From the NCBI GenBank assembly GCA_901456055.1, contig CABDWT010000004.1:248001-312000 (forward strand): a stretch of DNA of 64,000 nucleotides, written 5' to 3'. Made by a program: the position numbers and the translations under genes. Below, piece after piece: positions 26,917-35,419 of the stretch. Each line of letters opens with the position of its first letter. Positions within the stretch are counted from its first letter, which is position 1. The notes under the pieces were generated by a model that ran no database searches, had not been told where the DNA came from, and was given only the letters and a program-made list of their open reading frames with translations. Source of the stretch: Phytobacter ursingii. Lineage in GTDB: Bacteria; Pseudomonadota; Gammaproteobacteria; Enterobacterales; Enterobacteriaceae.

Positions 26917-28413
26917 TTAAATCAGCTTGAGGGCTATCCAGTAAAGCACGCCCGAAAGGACGATGGACGCTGGCAGGGTAAAGACCCAGGCCATCAAAAT
27001 GCTGGTGACGGTTTTGCGTTGCAGACCACCGCCATCGACGATCATCGTCCCTGCGACTGAAGACGACAGCACGTGCGTGGTGGAGACAGGCATACCGGTA
27101 TAGCTTGCCAGACCGATGGAAACCGCGGCAGTCATCTGCGCTGACATGCCCTGCGCGTAAGTCATGCCTTTCTTACCGATTTTCTCGCCGATGGTGGTCG
27201 CCACACGACGCCAGCCAATCATCGTACCCACACCTAACGCCAGCGCGACGGCCATAATAATCCAGACAGGCGCATATTCGATGGTGCTCAGCATGTCGCT
27301 TTTCAGCTTCTTAAGCAGACGCTGGTCGTCAGTATTGACGTCAGGCAACTTCGCGACCTGATCGGTGATATCTGACAGACAAAGCATGATGCGACGCAGC
27401 TGGCTGCGCTGCTCCACGCCGAGTTTGTCGTAACTTTCAATCCCGGTCAGCATCTCTTTAGCACGATCCAGCGCGATAATGGCGCGGCTTGGATGGCAGT
27501 GGAACTGTGACGGCGTGGCCGCTGTTTCCGCAGGGGTCAGCGGCTGTTGCTCTACGCCCGTTGCCTTCTGCAGAAGTTCCGGATGTTGCTGGAAGTACAC
27601 TTCCACGTTGTTTACGGCGTCACGAGTACGGGTGATGTCATAACCTGAGGCATTCATGTTCACTACGAAGCCAGCAGGCGCGACGCCAATCAGTACCAGC
27701 ATGATCAGACCGATGCCTTTCTGGCCATCGTTCGCGCCGTGAGAGAAGCTCACGCCAATGGCAGAAAGAATCAGGGCGATACGCGTCCAGAAAGGCGGCT
27801 TTCTTTTGCCGTCTTGCTTTTCACGCTCTGCGGGCGTCAGGTGAATACGCGCGCGTTTTTTACTGCCGCTCCAGAACCGACGCAACAGGAACACCAGCCC
27901 GCCCGCGAAAATCAGGCCGACAATCGGCGAGACAATAAGGGAGGCAAAAATGTTCAGCACTTTGGGAATGTTAAGCGCATCCACTACCGACGTGCCCGTC
28001 ATCAGCGCGTTGGTTAAACCAATACCAATAATCGCACCAATCAGGGTGTGGGAGCTGGATGCAGGCAAGCCGAGATACCAGGTACCCAGGTTCCAGATGA
28101 TCGCGGCCAGCAACATAGAGAAGACCATGGCAAGGCCATGTGCTGAACTGACGTTAAGCAGTAAATCGGTAGGCAGCATATGCACAATGGCATAGGCCAC
28201 GCTTAACCCCCCCAGCAGTACGCCGAAGAAGTTAAAGACCGCTGCCATAACAACAGCCAGCTGCGAGCGCATGGCTCGGGTATAGATAACCGTTGCCACT
28301 GCGTTCGCCGTATCGTGGAAGCCATTAATCGCTTCGTAGAACAGAACAAAACCCAGAGCAAGCAAAAGTAACAGCCCGGTGTGGAGATCCAGACCGGCAA
28401 ATAAATGTAGCAT
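26917..28413 (-). CDS. pitA: Low-affinity inorganic phosphate transporter PitA
   Basis: Inner-membrane metal-phosphate:H+ symporter. The 498-residue protein is near-identical to E. coli PitA (499). The two inverted repeat signatures of the PiT family, [11 protein letters not shown] (about 31-41) and [10 protein letters not shown] (about 224-233), are present. A large cytoplasmic loop lies in the middle (about 260-380), where most differences to E. coli occur, and further helices follow. It takes up phosphate complexed with Mg, Zn or other divalent ions. It is convergent with uspB and divergent from yhiN. Confidence 0.98.
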   Translation of the reverse strand: MLHLFAGLDLHTGLLLLLALGFVLFYEAINGFHDTANAVATVIYTRAMRSQLAVVMAAVFNFFGVLLGGLSVAYAIVHMLPTDLLLNVSSAHGLAMVFSMLLAAIIWNLGTWYLGLPASSSHTLIGAIIGIGLTNALMTGTSVVDALNIPKVLNIFASLIVSPIVGLIFAGGLVFLLRRFWSGSKKRARIHLTPAEREKQDGKRKPPFWTRIALILSAIGVSFSHGANDGQKGIGLIMLVLIGVAPAGFVVNMNASGYDITRTRDAVNNVEVYFQQHPELLQKATGVEQQPLTPAETAATPSQFHCHPSRAIIALDRAKEMLTGIESYDKLGVEQRSQLRRIMLCLSDITDQVAKLPDVNTDDQRLLKKLKSDMLSTIEYAPVWIIMAVALALGVGTMIGWRRVATTIGEKIGKKGMTYAQGMSAQMTAAVSIGLASYTGMPVSTTHVLSSSVAGTMIVDGGGLQRKTVTSILMAWVFTLPASIVLSGVLYWIALKLI

Positions 28414-28643
28414 AGGACGTTACGCCATTTTGAGGACATGAACGCGGCGCATTATCAGGGAGTTTGGCGGCATCGGCAAAGTGAAATATGGACTTTTTTT
28501 GACATTCTTTCTGGTCAGTCGCCATTGCTTTAAGCATATTCTCATATTTTTCAATGTAATGGCCATTGCTCTGCGTATTCGGGCTGGTGTGACCACTCTG
28601 AACTATTTACAATCCGCAGCGACATAATGAAGAGGATTTTAGT

Positions 28644-29837
28644 GTGGAACGGTTTGATGCCATCGTTATCGGCGCCGGTGCGGCGGGAATGTTTTGTGCA
28701 GCTCAGGCGGGGCAGGCGGGGTTACGCGTGCTCTTACTGGATAATGGCAAAAAGCCAGGCCGCAAAATCCTGATGTCCGGCGGCGGTCGCTGCAACTTCA
28801 CTAACCTTTATGTCGAGCCGGCGGCGTATCTCAGCCAGAACCCCCATTTCTGCAAATCTGCACTTGCTCGTTATACCCAGTGGGACTTTATTGATTTGGT
28901 GGGCAAATACGGTATCGCCTGGCATGAAAAGACACTGGGCCAGCTCTTTTGTGATGACTCTGCTGAGCAGATCGTCGACATGCTGGTAGCGGAATGTGAA
29001 AAAGGCAAGGTGACCCTGCGTTTGCGTAGCGAAGTCCTGAACGTTGCCCGTGACGAGGAAGGCTATACATTGCAGCTCAATGGTGAAACGGTGACGGCGA
29101 AAAAACTGGTGGTCGCTTCCGGTGGGCTTTCTATGCCAGGCCTGGGCGCCTCGCCGTTTGGCTATAAGCTTGCCGAGCAGTTTGGTCTGAACGTTTTGCC
29201 GACGCGTGCTGGTCTGGTGCCGTTCACGTTGCACAAACCGCTGCTGGACCAATTCCAGGTGCTCTCCGGCGTTTCAGTACCTTCTGTGATTACGGCAGAA
29301 GACGGCACGGTATTTAAAGAGAACCTGCTTTTTACCCATCGCGGTCTCTCCGGGCCAGCGGTACTGCAAATTTCCAGCTACTGGCAGGCAGGGGAGTTCG
29401 TGACGATTAACCTGCTGCCTGAATGCGATCTCGATAGTCTGCTGAATGAGCAACGTCAGGCGCACCCGAATCAAAGTCTGAAAAATACGCTTGCAATGCA
29501 CCTGCCAAAACGGCTGGTGGAGTGCCTGCAACAGCTTGGGCAAATTCCGGATGTCACACTTAAGCAGCTCAATAGCCGCGACCAGGAAGCATTGATCGAC
29601 ACGCTGACCCACTGGCGCGTGCAACCTAACGGTACCGAAGGCTATCGTACCGCAGAAGTGACGCTGGGTGGCGTAGATACCCATGAACTCTCTTCACGTA
29701 CGATGGAGGCCCGCAAAGTACCCGGGCTCTATTTTATTGGTGAAGTCATGGATGTGACCGGCTGGCTGGGCGGCTATAACTTTCAGTGGGCATGGGCAAG
29801 CGCCTGGGCATGTGCTCAGGCGTTAGTCGGCGAATAA
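28644..29837 (+). CDS. yhiN: HI0933/BaiN-family flavoprotein YhiN
   Basis: A 397-residue predicted FAD-dependent oxidoreductase. It has the N-terminal dinucleotide-binding motif VIGAGAAGMFCAAQAG (about 8-23), the family-typical GRKILMSGGGRCNFTN, ASGGLSMPGLGASPFGY, and the C-terminal GEVMDVTGWLGGYNFQWAWASG-like FAD loop. The start is a GTG with GAGGA 8 nt upstream. The physiological substrate in E. coli is unknown. It is the last gene before the variable yhiN-nikR interval. Confidence 0.96.
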   Translation: MERFDAIVIGAGAAGMFCAAQAGQAGLRVLLLDNGKKPGRKILMSGGGRCNFTNLYVEPAAYLSQNPHFCKSALARYTQWDFIDLVGKYGIAWHEKTLGQLFCDDSAEQIVDMLVAECEKGKVTLRLRSEVLNVARDEEGYTLQLNGETVTAKKLVVASGGLSMPGLGASPFGYKLAEQFGLNVLPTRAGLVPFTLHKPLLDQFQVLSGVSVPSVITAEDGTVFKENLLFTHRGLSGPAVLQISSYWQAGEFVTINLLPECDLDSLLNEQRQAHPNQSLKNTLAMHLPKRLVECLQQLGQIPDVTLKQLNSRDQEALIDTLTHWRVQPNGTEGYRTAEVTLGGVDTHELSSRTMEARKVPGLYFIGEVMDVTGWLGGYNFQWAWASAWACAQALVGE

Positions 29838-29882
29838 GGATCCCTGGCGGCTCGTCATGTGCTGCCCCCGATCGTGCAAAGG

Positions 29883-30161
29883 TCAAATATCGTCCAACGT
29901 ATGATCGACCACGATCTCCAGAGTCTTGCGAAGAACGTCCTTCCTGACGACATCTTCTGTATTTTCCATCAGGTTAATGAGGCGCAGGATAATGGCTTTG
30001 TTGGTCACTTGACCATCGTAAGCCAGAATGCTGCGGATCACGCCCCCGAGAATAATGGCTTCTTCGGCCAATAAATCGCCAGCGTTACGAAAATAGTCAG
30101 ACAATGTCTTGTTGGGCAAATTCTTATAAAGATCTGATTTTTCAATCATCACCTGGTTCAT
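29883..30161 (-). CDS. ariR: AriR/YmgB-type biofilm and acid-resistance regulator
   Basis: A 92-residue small helical protein that aligns along its length with E. coli AriR (YmgB): LSDYFRNAGDLLAEEAIILGG here versus [21 protein letters not shown], and RKDVLRKTLEIVVDHTLDD versus KADVIRKTLEIVLRYTADD. E. coli AriR represses biofilm formation and acts on the Rcs phosphorelay in the BluR-controlled ycgZ-ymgA-ariR operon. The ATG at 30161 is preferred (AAGG 7 nt upstream); a GTG two codons earlier is possible. It is the last gene of the leftward ycgZ-ymgA-ariR operon. Confidence 0.9.
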   Translation of the reverse strand: MNQVMIEKSDLYKNLPNKTLSDYFRNAGDLLAEEAIILGGVIRSILAYDGQVTNKAIILRLINLMENTEDVVRKDVLRKTLEIVVDHTLDDI

Positions 30162-30204
30162 TTTCACGCCTTAGTATAGTTTTCCGTAATAGGGCCATCA
30201 GCTA

Positions 30205-30516
30205 TCATTGCTTTCTACTGCGGCCCTGCCGTTGGCGATTGCCGAATAATGGATAGACATTGTCTCCGGCATCTCTGATGTTCTCATCTTGCTCATTCCC
30301 ATTCTGAACACGGGATGAGGCAATTTTATTACTACTGATTTCATCGATCAGACACACAAGTAGCGCCCGTCTCTGGCTGTCTTGTTCACTGCTCTCCATG
30401 TGTTGCAGTCGGGCAATGAGAGCCGGGGTGTTTATCGGGCCATTTTCTTTAAGAAGAAAAAGCAGCGCCTCTCCAATCAATTCATCTGTTAGTTGCTGAT
30501 TATCACTACTCTTCAT
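30205..30516 (-). CDS. ymgA: YmgA-type connector protein
   Basis: A 103-residue protein starting MKSSDNQQLTDELIGEALLFLL, like E. coli YmgA (MKTSDNERIKYEITGQAVLQIL). Residues 10-65 form the helical domain shared by this small-protein family; the C-terminal 35 residues are polar and Asn/Arg-rich, so probably disordered, and the protein is longer than E. coli YmgA (90). E. coli YmgA is reported to act as a connector of the Rcs system. The start at 30516 is chosen by homology; the extension to 30570 has no ribosome site. Middle gene of the operon. Confidence 0.85.
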   Translation of the reverse strand: MKSSDNQQLTDELIGEALLFLLKENGPINTPALIARLQHMESSEQDSQRRALLVCLIDEISSNKIASSRVQNGNEQDENIRDAGDNVYPLFGNRQRQGRSRKQ

Positions 30517-30646
30517 AACTGCATCTCTGCTTGCCGCTCTGTTCGTGAATGAAACGCGGCATGAAGTCATCTCTGTACAGGAAGCAAGCTGACACCTGAT
30601 TTGCAGAAGTGACTTGATGTATCAGGATACTTTTACTGCATTTGGC

Positions 30647-30889
30647 TTAATCATTACCAAAAAGCAGGCTTATGAGCCCCTGATAATGGCGTTCCTCTTC
30701 TGACGTTGACGCCTGCTCAAGACGGCAAAGTAACTTAGTACACAGTGATTTACGGTTCAGTTGACGGCCATCCCGGAGGATATCCACCACAATCTCTCCT
30801 AACGTCTCTTGTTGAGACGGCAGGTCCGCTGCGCTGAAATAGCGAGCGATGGCATTCGTTGTATCCGGAAGGTATCCGTTCTGGCGCAT
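30647..30889 (-). CDS. ycgZ: YcgZ-type connector protein
   Basis: An 80-residue protein, clearly YcgZ. Residues 13-40 (IARYFSAADLPSQQETLGEIV) and 44-60 (GRQLNRKSLCTKLLCRL) match E. coli YcgZ almost word for word. AGGAGT lies 5 nt before the ATG. It is the first gene of the leftward ycgZ-ymgA-ariR operon and is divergent from bluF. In E. coli BluR represses this operon and BluF relieves repression under blue light; TGTACA boxes in the upstream region support the same control here. Confidence 0.95.
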   Translation of the reverse strand: MRQNGYLPDTTNAIARYFSAADLPSQQETLGEIVVDILRDGRQLNRKSLCTKLLCRLEQASTSEEERHYQGLISLLFGND

Positions 30890-30935
30890 ATATCACTCCT
30901 GTATAACCGATAGTCATTTATTGAACGCGTTAAGC

Positions 30936-30973
30936 TATACAACTATAGAAAACCTGTACATAAAAATTGTACA
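30936..30973. promoter_or_regulatory. TGTACA boxes upstream of ycgZ (candidate BluR operator)
   Basis: TGTACA at 30955-30960 and 30968-30973 (7-nt gap), with a degenerate TATACA at 30936-30941. MerR-like MlrA, a BluR paralogue, is known to bind paired TGTACA-containing arms. The site lies 66-84 bp upstream of the ycgZ start in the 345-bp ycgZ/bluF gap, which is otherwise AT-rich and has no gene. Confidence 0.6.
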
Positions 30974-31234
30974 AATTTGATGATGATTTTAAGCAATAAG
31001 TGCTATTTGTTACTTTTCAATAAGATAGAAAGCACAAAATCAACACATTTCACCATTCCAGGCTACACTTTTGGCACGCGTTTCTCTGCGATGACATAAA
31101 AACCACACGGATCCTGGGATTGTCGTCTCCACTTTCATCTGTTGTATATCCGCCGTTGATCATGTTTGTTTACAAGGTCCCCTGCGTAAGCCCCTGTCAT
31201 TGGGGCAATTACAACGCTCTCTCTGGGATAGCTC

Positions 31235-32455
31235 ATGCTCACAACCCTTATTTACCGCAGCCATATCTGCGATAACGTTTCCTTTAGCGTGCTGGAGGAG
31301 ATGGTCGCTGCGGCGAATCTCAAAAACGGTGAGGCGGATATCACCGGGATTCTGCTGTTCAACGGCACCCACTTTTTCCAGTTGCTTGAAGGCCCTGAGG
31401 AGAGTGTTTCTGCTATCTACCAGCATATTTGTAATGATAAGCGGCATTACAACCTGGTGGAGTTGTTGTGTGATTACGCGCCTTTGCGGCGATTTGGTAA
31501 GTCAGGGATGGAACTCTTTGATTTACGTGAATATGACAGAGAGGAAGTCCTGCAGCATGTGCTTGATAAAGGCACCTCAAGATATCAACTGACCTATGAA
31601 GATCGCGCCCTTCAGTTCTTTCGCACGTTCGTTGAGGATCTGGAAAAAGAGAACTATTTTGAGATTCCGCCGGGGGATACCTGGGAATTCGTGACTGACG
31701 AAAGCGATGCTATCTCGCAAACGCTGCCCCCTGACCGCGAGGCCGGTTGCTATTTCGCATTTCAACCCATTATCGATCCGTTCGCACGGCAAGTTGTTTC
31801 AGTGGAAGCTTTGATCCGCACCCCTGAGGGGCACGCGCCGCAAGCCTGGTTCGAGGGGCTTCGCAGTGATGAAATCTATGAGGCCGATCTGAAAAGTAAA
31901 AAAGTCGCGTTTGCCATGGCGGCGGCCTTAAATCTGGGGGCACAGACCCTCTCCGTGAACCTGCTGCCCATGACGCTGGTGAATGTTCCCGGTGCGGTTA
32001 ATTTTCTTCTGGATGCCATTAAAGCCCATGATCTGGTGCCTGAACAGGTCATTGTTGAGTTCACCGAAAATGAAGTTATTTCCCGTCTGGATGAGTTCAC
32101 GAATGCCGTCAGGTCATTGAAAGCAGCCGGATTTCGTGTGGCCATCGATCATTTTGGCGCCGGATTCGCGGGTCTGCTCTTACTGGCGCAATTTCAGCCA
32201 GAGAGGATCAAAATTAACCGCGACCTGATCAAAGATGTCCATAAAAGCGGCCCCCGGCAGGCCATTATCCAGGCCATCATCAAATGCTGTGTTTCTCTGG
32301 AAATCATGGTCTCGGTCGTGGGGGTGGAGAAGCCGGAAGAATGGATGTGGCTTGAGTCGGCGGGTATCTCTCAATTTCAGGGGTATCTGTTTGCCCCTCC
32401 GGCGCCTGGCGCTATTCCTGCCGTTGCATGGCCGGAAAAAAAGGGTGGTCTGTAA
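31235..32455 (+). CDS. bluF: Blue-light receptor BluF (BLUF-degenerate EAL protein)
   Basis: A 406-residue anti-repressor. The BLUF flavin domain (about 1-95) has Tyr7 and Gln49 of the photocycle (LTTLIYRSH; HFFQLLEG). Residues about 160-400 form an EAL domain that is degenerate: the metal-binding DDFG motif reads DHFGAGFAG, so cyclic-di-GMP hydrolysis is not expected, as in E. coli BluF (403 residues). On blue light BluF binds BluR and releases it from DNA. In E. coli bluF and bluR are divergent; here both read rightward with 245 bp between them, and the ycgZ operon diverges from bluF. GGGA lies about 7 nt before the ATG. Confidence 0.97.
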   Translation: MLTTLIYRSHICDNVSFSVLEEMVAAANLKNGEADITGILLFNGTHFFQLLEGPEESVSAIYQHICNDKRHYNLVELLCDYAPLRRFGKSGMELFDLREYDREEVLQHVLDKGTSRYQLTYEDRALQFFRTFVEDLEKENYFEIPPGDTWEFVTDESDAISQTLPPDREAGCYFAFQPIIDPFARQVVSVEALIRTPEGHAPQAWFEGLRSDEIYEADLKSKKVAFAMAAALNLGAQTLSVNLLPMTLVNVPGAVNFLLDAIKAHDLVPEQVIVEFTENEVISRLDEFTNAVRSLKAAGFRVAIDHFGAGFAGLLLLAQFQPERIKINRDLIKDVHKSGPRQAIIQAIIKCCVSLEIMVSVVGVEKPEEWMWLESAGISQFQGYLFAPPAPGAIPAVAWPEKKGGL

Positions 32456-32616
32456 CCTCCTCCTGTCGTGACCTGTTAATTTTCCCTTACCGCACTCTTG
32501 CACTGGCGGTAGGGGAGAGCCTGCTTTTACCCTCTCCGCACGAGCGGCGGTGAAATAAAATCCATTTTTGCACATGGCCCTTTTCCGGTTATGCTTGCTC
32601 ATAAGCACTTTCTGGC

Positions 32617-32651
32617 TTGTACAAGTTATGAAAATTGTACAACCTGTACAG
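32617..32651. promoter_or_regulatory. Three GTAC boxes upstream of bluR (candidate autoregulation site)
   Basis: TTGTACAA (32617-32624), TTGTACAA (32635-32642) and CTGTACAG (32644-32651). The first two have TGTACA cores 12 nt apart, the spacing described for the MerR-like regulator MlrA. The third lies only 3 nt on. All are within 85 bp of the bluR start, so they probably serve BluR or its paralogue. Confidence 0.65.
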
Positions 32652-32700
32652 AAGCATGAATTTTGAAGAGTAACGTATTGGGTTTGAGTTGAGGGAAGCA

Positions 32701-33432
32701 ATGACCTTTTACAGCATTGGCGATGTCGCAGAACGATGTGGAATAAATCCTGTCACGCTCAGGGCGTGGCAGCGCCGCTATGGATTGTTGAAACCTCAGC
32801 GTAGTGAAGGGGGGCATCGACAATTTGACGAAGAAGATATCCAACGGATTGAGGAAATTAAACGATGGATTGAAAGTGGCGTTCCGGTCGGTAAAGTCAA
32901 AGCGCTTCTGGAAGAGAAAAAAGTGGATTCCCATGATGGATGGGAATCGCTTCAGGAAGAGGTCATGTCCGTATTACGGCAGGTCCGTCCTGCGAAACTA
33001 CGTGCCCTGATTATGAGTCTGGGACGGGAGCATACCGCCGATATTCTTATCGATCATGTGTTTGTCCCCGTTCGCCAACGGCTTTCTCTCGATCAAAGTA
33101 CCGCCCGCGCCATGTGTAGTTTACTGGATGGCGTATTAATTGATTATGCCGTCTTATGCCTGACTCGTGCCCGCAAAAAGATGGGGAAAGACGCGTTGTT
33201 TATTAGCTGGGGCAGCGACGATCGCACCCGGATGTGGCTGGAAGCATGGCGTTTGTCACAGCACGACTGGAATATTGATGTTCTCGCGGAGCCACTGGAA
33301 ACGGTTCGTCCGGAGCTTTTTCCTGGCCTGCATATTTTTGTGTGGACCGGTAAAGCGTTATCGCGTCATCAACAAGAACAGTTTACCCACTGGCGGGAAC
33401 AGGGATTTGCCATCGCCTTGCATGGGGCATAA
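32701..33432 (+). CDS. bluR: MerR-like repressor BluR
   Basis: A 243-residue repressor equal in length to E. coli BluR (YcgE). The N-terminal MerR helix-turn-helix ([37 protein letters not shown], residues 3-40) is nearly identical; the C-terminal part (about 75-243) is a cobalamin-binding-like domain that lacks a clear B12 motif and binds BluF instead. The ATG at 32701 (MTFYSIGD) is chosen over a TTG four codons earlier; GAGGGA precedes it. Its position downstream of bluF and upstream of five small + strand genes differs from E. coli. Confidence 0.97.
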   Translation: MTFYSIGDVAERCGINPVTLRAWQRRYGLLKPQRSEGGHRQFDEEDIQRIEEIKRWIESGVPVGKVKALLEEKKVDSHDGWESLQEEVMSVLRQVRPAKLRALIMSLGREHTADILIDHVFVPVRQRLSLDQSTARAMCSLLDGVLIDYAVLCLTRARKKMGKDALFISWGSDDRTRMWLEAWRLSQHDWNIDVLAEPLETVRPELFPGLHIFVWTGKALSRHQQEQFTHWREQGFAIALHGA

Positions 33433-33732
33433 GGTCAAAATGTAACGCGCACTCTCTTCTGTGTCCTCTGCAGAAGGTGAGCAGCGCAGTTCCATTCGTT
33501 CTCCGTTATTTTCCTGTCCTTGCTCAGTAACCGCTGAGTAATAATCCTTTGAATATATTCGCTCCTCGCACATATCCCGCAGACATGATTTTCTTCCGCT
33601 CACGGCCCCTTTTCATATTTCATCCCTTCGATGACCATATTAAGAATCCCCTGAATATTATTTTGCTGAAAACGTACCGGCTATAATAATAATGCAAGAC
33701 ATTATTTATGCCGAGAATGAAAGGAGGTGGGT

Positions 33733-33948
33733 TTGGTAAAAACCATTGAAAAACATGAATCAGGTTATATTGCGATCGGTGAAGCCGTGCTAGCCCATAT
33801 CGCCAGTAATAAGGAAATATCACGTGAGTCACTAATGCTGATGTTAACGCAACACGCGGAGGAGGTGACGAATGAATACCAACTATCTCAAATTTGGCTG
33901 GGGCACTCATTACTTAAAAACGCCAGCCATGGCCATACCACTCACTGA
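33733..33948 (+). CDS. YmgA/AriR-like small protein (paralogue 1 of the right-hand array)
   Basis: A 71-residue protein. The helical family core reads YIAIGEAVLAHIASNKEISRESLMLMLTQ (about residues 12-40), resembling the YmgA core IGEALLFLLKENGPINTPALIARLQ. The C-terminus is short and His-rich (HGHTTH). A perfect AAGGAGG at 33721-33727 sets the start at a TTG at 33733 (5 nt spacing); a GTG at 33727 overlaps the ribosome site and is unlikely. It lies 300 bp after bluR. The function is inferred only from family resemblance and context. Confidence 0.7.
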   Translation: MVKTIEKHESGYIAIGEAVLAHIASNKEISRESLMLMLTQHAEEVTNEYQLSQIWLGHSLLKNASHGHTTH

Positions 33949-34118
33949 AAATTAATATTCAGTAACGTGCCAATGCCGCTTAAACCGGCTTTCAGCCAGC
34001 CTCGATAACAGGCTAAGCATCCTTTTATTTGTCTTGTCATTTATCGGGTGGCTACTCGCGCTTTGATTTTATTCATACACCGCGCTCAGCCTCGCGAAGG
34101 GCACATAGAGGAGAAACT

Positions 34119-34163
34119 ATGCCTTTATTTATCCGATTGATAAGCGTTGTCCGATCGTTCTGA
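34119..34163 (+). CDS. Possible 14-residue micropeptide or leader peptide
   Basis: ATG, 13 further codons (product MPLFIRLISVVRSF) and TGA, with AGAGGAGA 6-8 nt upstream, a better ribosome site than many full genes here. The peptide is hydrophobic and basic, like known leader or toxin-like micropeptides. It precedes the array gene at 34292. It could also be chance. Confidence 0.3.
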   Translation: MPLFIRLISVVRSF

Positions 34164-34244
34164 TTACTGACTGAACGTCGGCGGCAGAATATCTCTATTT
34201 CTGCTGGCTATAACAAAGCAGCGCTTTAGCGCTCTGATCTTATT

Positions 34245-34268
34245 TGTACAAATGTTTATTTCTGTAAC
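34245..34268. promoter_or_regulatory. TGTACA-N12-TGTAAC site before the array gene at 34292
   Basis: TGTACA (34245-34250, within TTGTACAA), 12 nt, then TGTAAC. Core spacing equals that of the first pair upstream of bluR. It lies 23 bp upstream of the start codon, so it would block transcription or overlap the start site. Confidence 0.5.
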
Positions 34269-34291
34269 AAACAGGAGGTTTTTACCATTAT

Positions 34292-34507
34292 ATGACTAAA
34301 CAATCCGGTAATGAAATTTTAACCCGGGATGAACTGATTCGTGAAGCGATAGGCTTCGCAGCAGCATATTTAATTAAGAATAATTTACCCGTGACGACAC
34401 GCGGGTTAAGTCTGGCTCTCCTTATGGAAGAAGAGAGAACGGATATTGCAGAACGTAAAGCAATTTATCAGGAAGCCAGGAAAATAGTTTTGCGTAAAAT
34501 GCAGTAA
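34292..34507 (+). CDS. YmgA/AriR-like small protein (paralogue 2)
   Basis: A 71-residue helical protein. The core LIREAIGFAAAYLIKNNLPVTTRGLSLALLMEEE (about 15-48) follows the family pattern (amphipathic helix, short loop with P-V-T, second helix), and ends with a basic helix (YQEARKIVLRKMQ). AGGAGG lies 13 nt upstream, rather far. It is followed after 65 bp by another family member, with a large hairpin between them. No individual function is known. Confidence 0.65.
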   Translation: MTKQSGNEILTRDELIREAIGFAAAYLIKNNLPVTTRGLSLALLMEEERTDIAERKAIYQEARKIVLRKMQ

Positions 34508-34514
34508 ATAAATA

Positions 34515-34551
34515 TATCAGGCTGCAAGTAATGGTGACATCAGCAGCCTGA
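34515..34551. other. Intercistronic hairpin in the small-protein array
   Basis: A perfect 10-bp stem (ATCAGGCTGC / GCAGCCTGAT) with a 17-nt loop lies between paralogues 2 and 3. No T-run follows, so it may be an RNA-stability or processing element rather than a terminator. Confidence 0.6.
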
Positions 34552-34575
34552 TACAAAAATCATGAGGAGGAGATG

Positions 34576-34824
34576 ATGACTGTAAAAACAGCCGACAAAG
34601 CCACAGAAATTCTTATTAGTGAGGCGTTGGTTCATTTACTTGAGTGTGGTGCGGAAATCACGCATGACACACTAATGCACACTCTGGATGATAAACGGGT
34701 AAATGTAACTGACCGGAACTTGCGAATGCGCTATTCCCGGGCGATTGATGAGGTGCGGACGCACCAGCGTTTTTCGCCCCAAAAGCGCAGTGGAATTGGC
34801 CACCGCAGCTATCAGATTCATTAA
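34576..34824 (+). CDS. YmgA/AriR-like small protein (paralogue 3)
   Basis: An 82-residue protein with the family core ILISEALVHLLECGAEITHDTLMHTLDDKRVNVTDRNLRMRYSRAIDEVR (about 11-58) and a basic C-terminal tail (FSPQKRSGIGHRSY). Of two adjacent ATGs the second (34576) is spaced 5 nt from GGAGG. A strong terminator follows directly, so paralogues 2 and 3 probably form one transcript. Confidence 0.7.
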   Translation: MTVKTADKATEILISEALVHLLECGAEITHDTLMHTLDDKRVNVTDRNLRMRYSRAIDEVRTHQRFSPQKRSGIGHRSYQIH

Positions 34825-34830
34825 ACCGCA

Positions 34831-34859
34831 CCGAAGGTGAATAAACGCCTTCGGTTTTT
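34831..34859 (+). terminator. Terminator after array paralogue 3
   Basis: CCGAAGG and CCTTCGG with a 10-nt loop, followed by TTTTT. The 266 bp after it, up to 35125, are AT-rich and hold no gene; they must contain the promoter of the next pair. Confidence 0.85.
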
Positions 34860-35125
34860 ATGCTTGTTGTTTCAGTAAATTATTTCCCTTTAATATTACT
34901 GAGTTAAGTAAAGTCTGACATTCATTACATTATGAGATAGATTGTTTTTTAGCGGATCATGCTTTTAATCTCACATCCCCTGGGCAGTTATTTTTGCTAA
35001 CAGGATCAGATATCCTTTCAATTAGGTGCTGCTAATGCCACAATGCCCGCCATGCTTATTGTTTAGCAGCGTTAATTGGTTACTGGCCGTAAGGTATTTT
35101 CCTGAATGCATAAGCAAGGTGAAAT

Positions 35126-35365
35126 ATGAATAATTCACGCAGTGACGGCCCGCAGGAGACGGAGGGCGCCTCGGGTAATGAGAAGCTAAGTCTGGAGCAG
35201 ACATTAGGCGCCATCGTTATCCAAATGTTACGTGAAGGGCGGTATATTACTCGCCATAGTCTCTGCATTACCGTCGCAGGATGTATAGAAAAAAATACTC
35301 GCACCGAGCTTGAAGCGCATTATGCTGATATCTTGCGAGTATTACTCAGTCGCGAGACTGAGTAA
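35126..35365 (+). CDS. YcgZ-like small protein (second YcgZ paralogue)
   Basis: A 79-residue protein. Residues 22-50 (SLEQTLGAIVIQMLREGRYITRHSLC) align with YcgZ (QQETLGEIVVDILRDGRQLNRKSLC), and the C-terminal helix (LEAHYADILRVLLS) matches EERHYQGLISLLF. The N-terminal 20 residues are polar and differ. AAGGTG lies 6 nt upstream. So the right-hand array repeats the YcgZ-then-YmgA order of the left operon. It is 54 bp before the next gene and likely cotranscribed. Confidence 0.75.
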   Translation: MNNSRSDGPQETEGASGNEKLSLEQTLGAIVIQMLREGRYITRHSLCITVAGCIEKNTRTELEAHYADILRVLLSRETE

Positions 35366-35419
35366 TTATCTGCGGCTGCCGTCATCGCTCATTCGCATGA
35401 AATGCATTCTGGAGTCAGC

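Larger units (their letters stand above)
33949..34291. other. 343-bp leader region before the second array gene
   Basis: No family gene is present. The region holds a 14-codon open frame with a strong ribosome site (34119-34163), a palindromic AGCGCT-TT-AGCGCT (34220-34233), and a TGTACA-N12-TGTAAC site (34245-34268) just upstream of the next gene. Confidence 0.6.

Noticed and set aside
33358-33603. An 81-codon minus-strand frame overlapping the end of bluR
   Set aside because: GTG start without properly spaced ribosome site, overlaps bluR by 75 bp, and does not resemble the AriR-type family.
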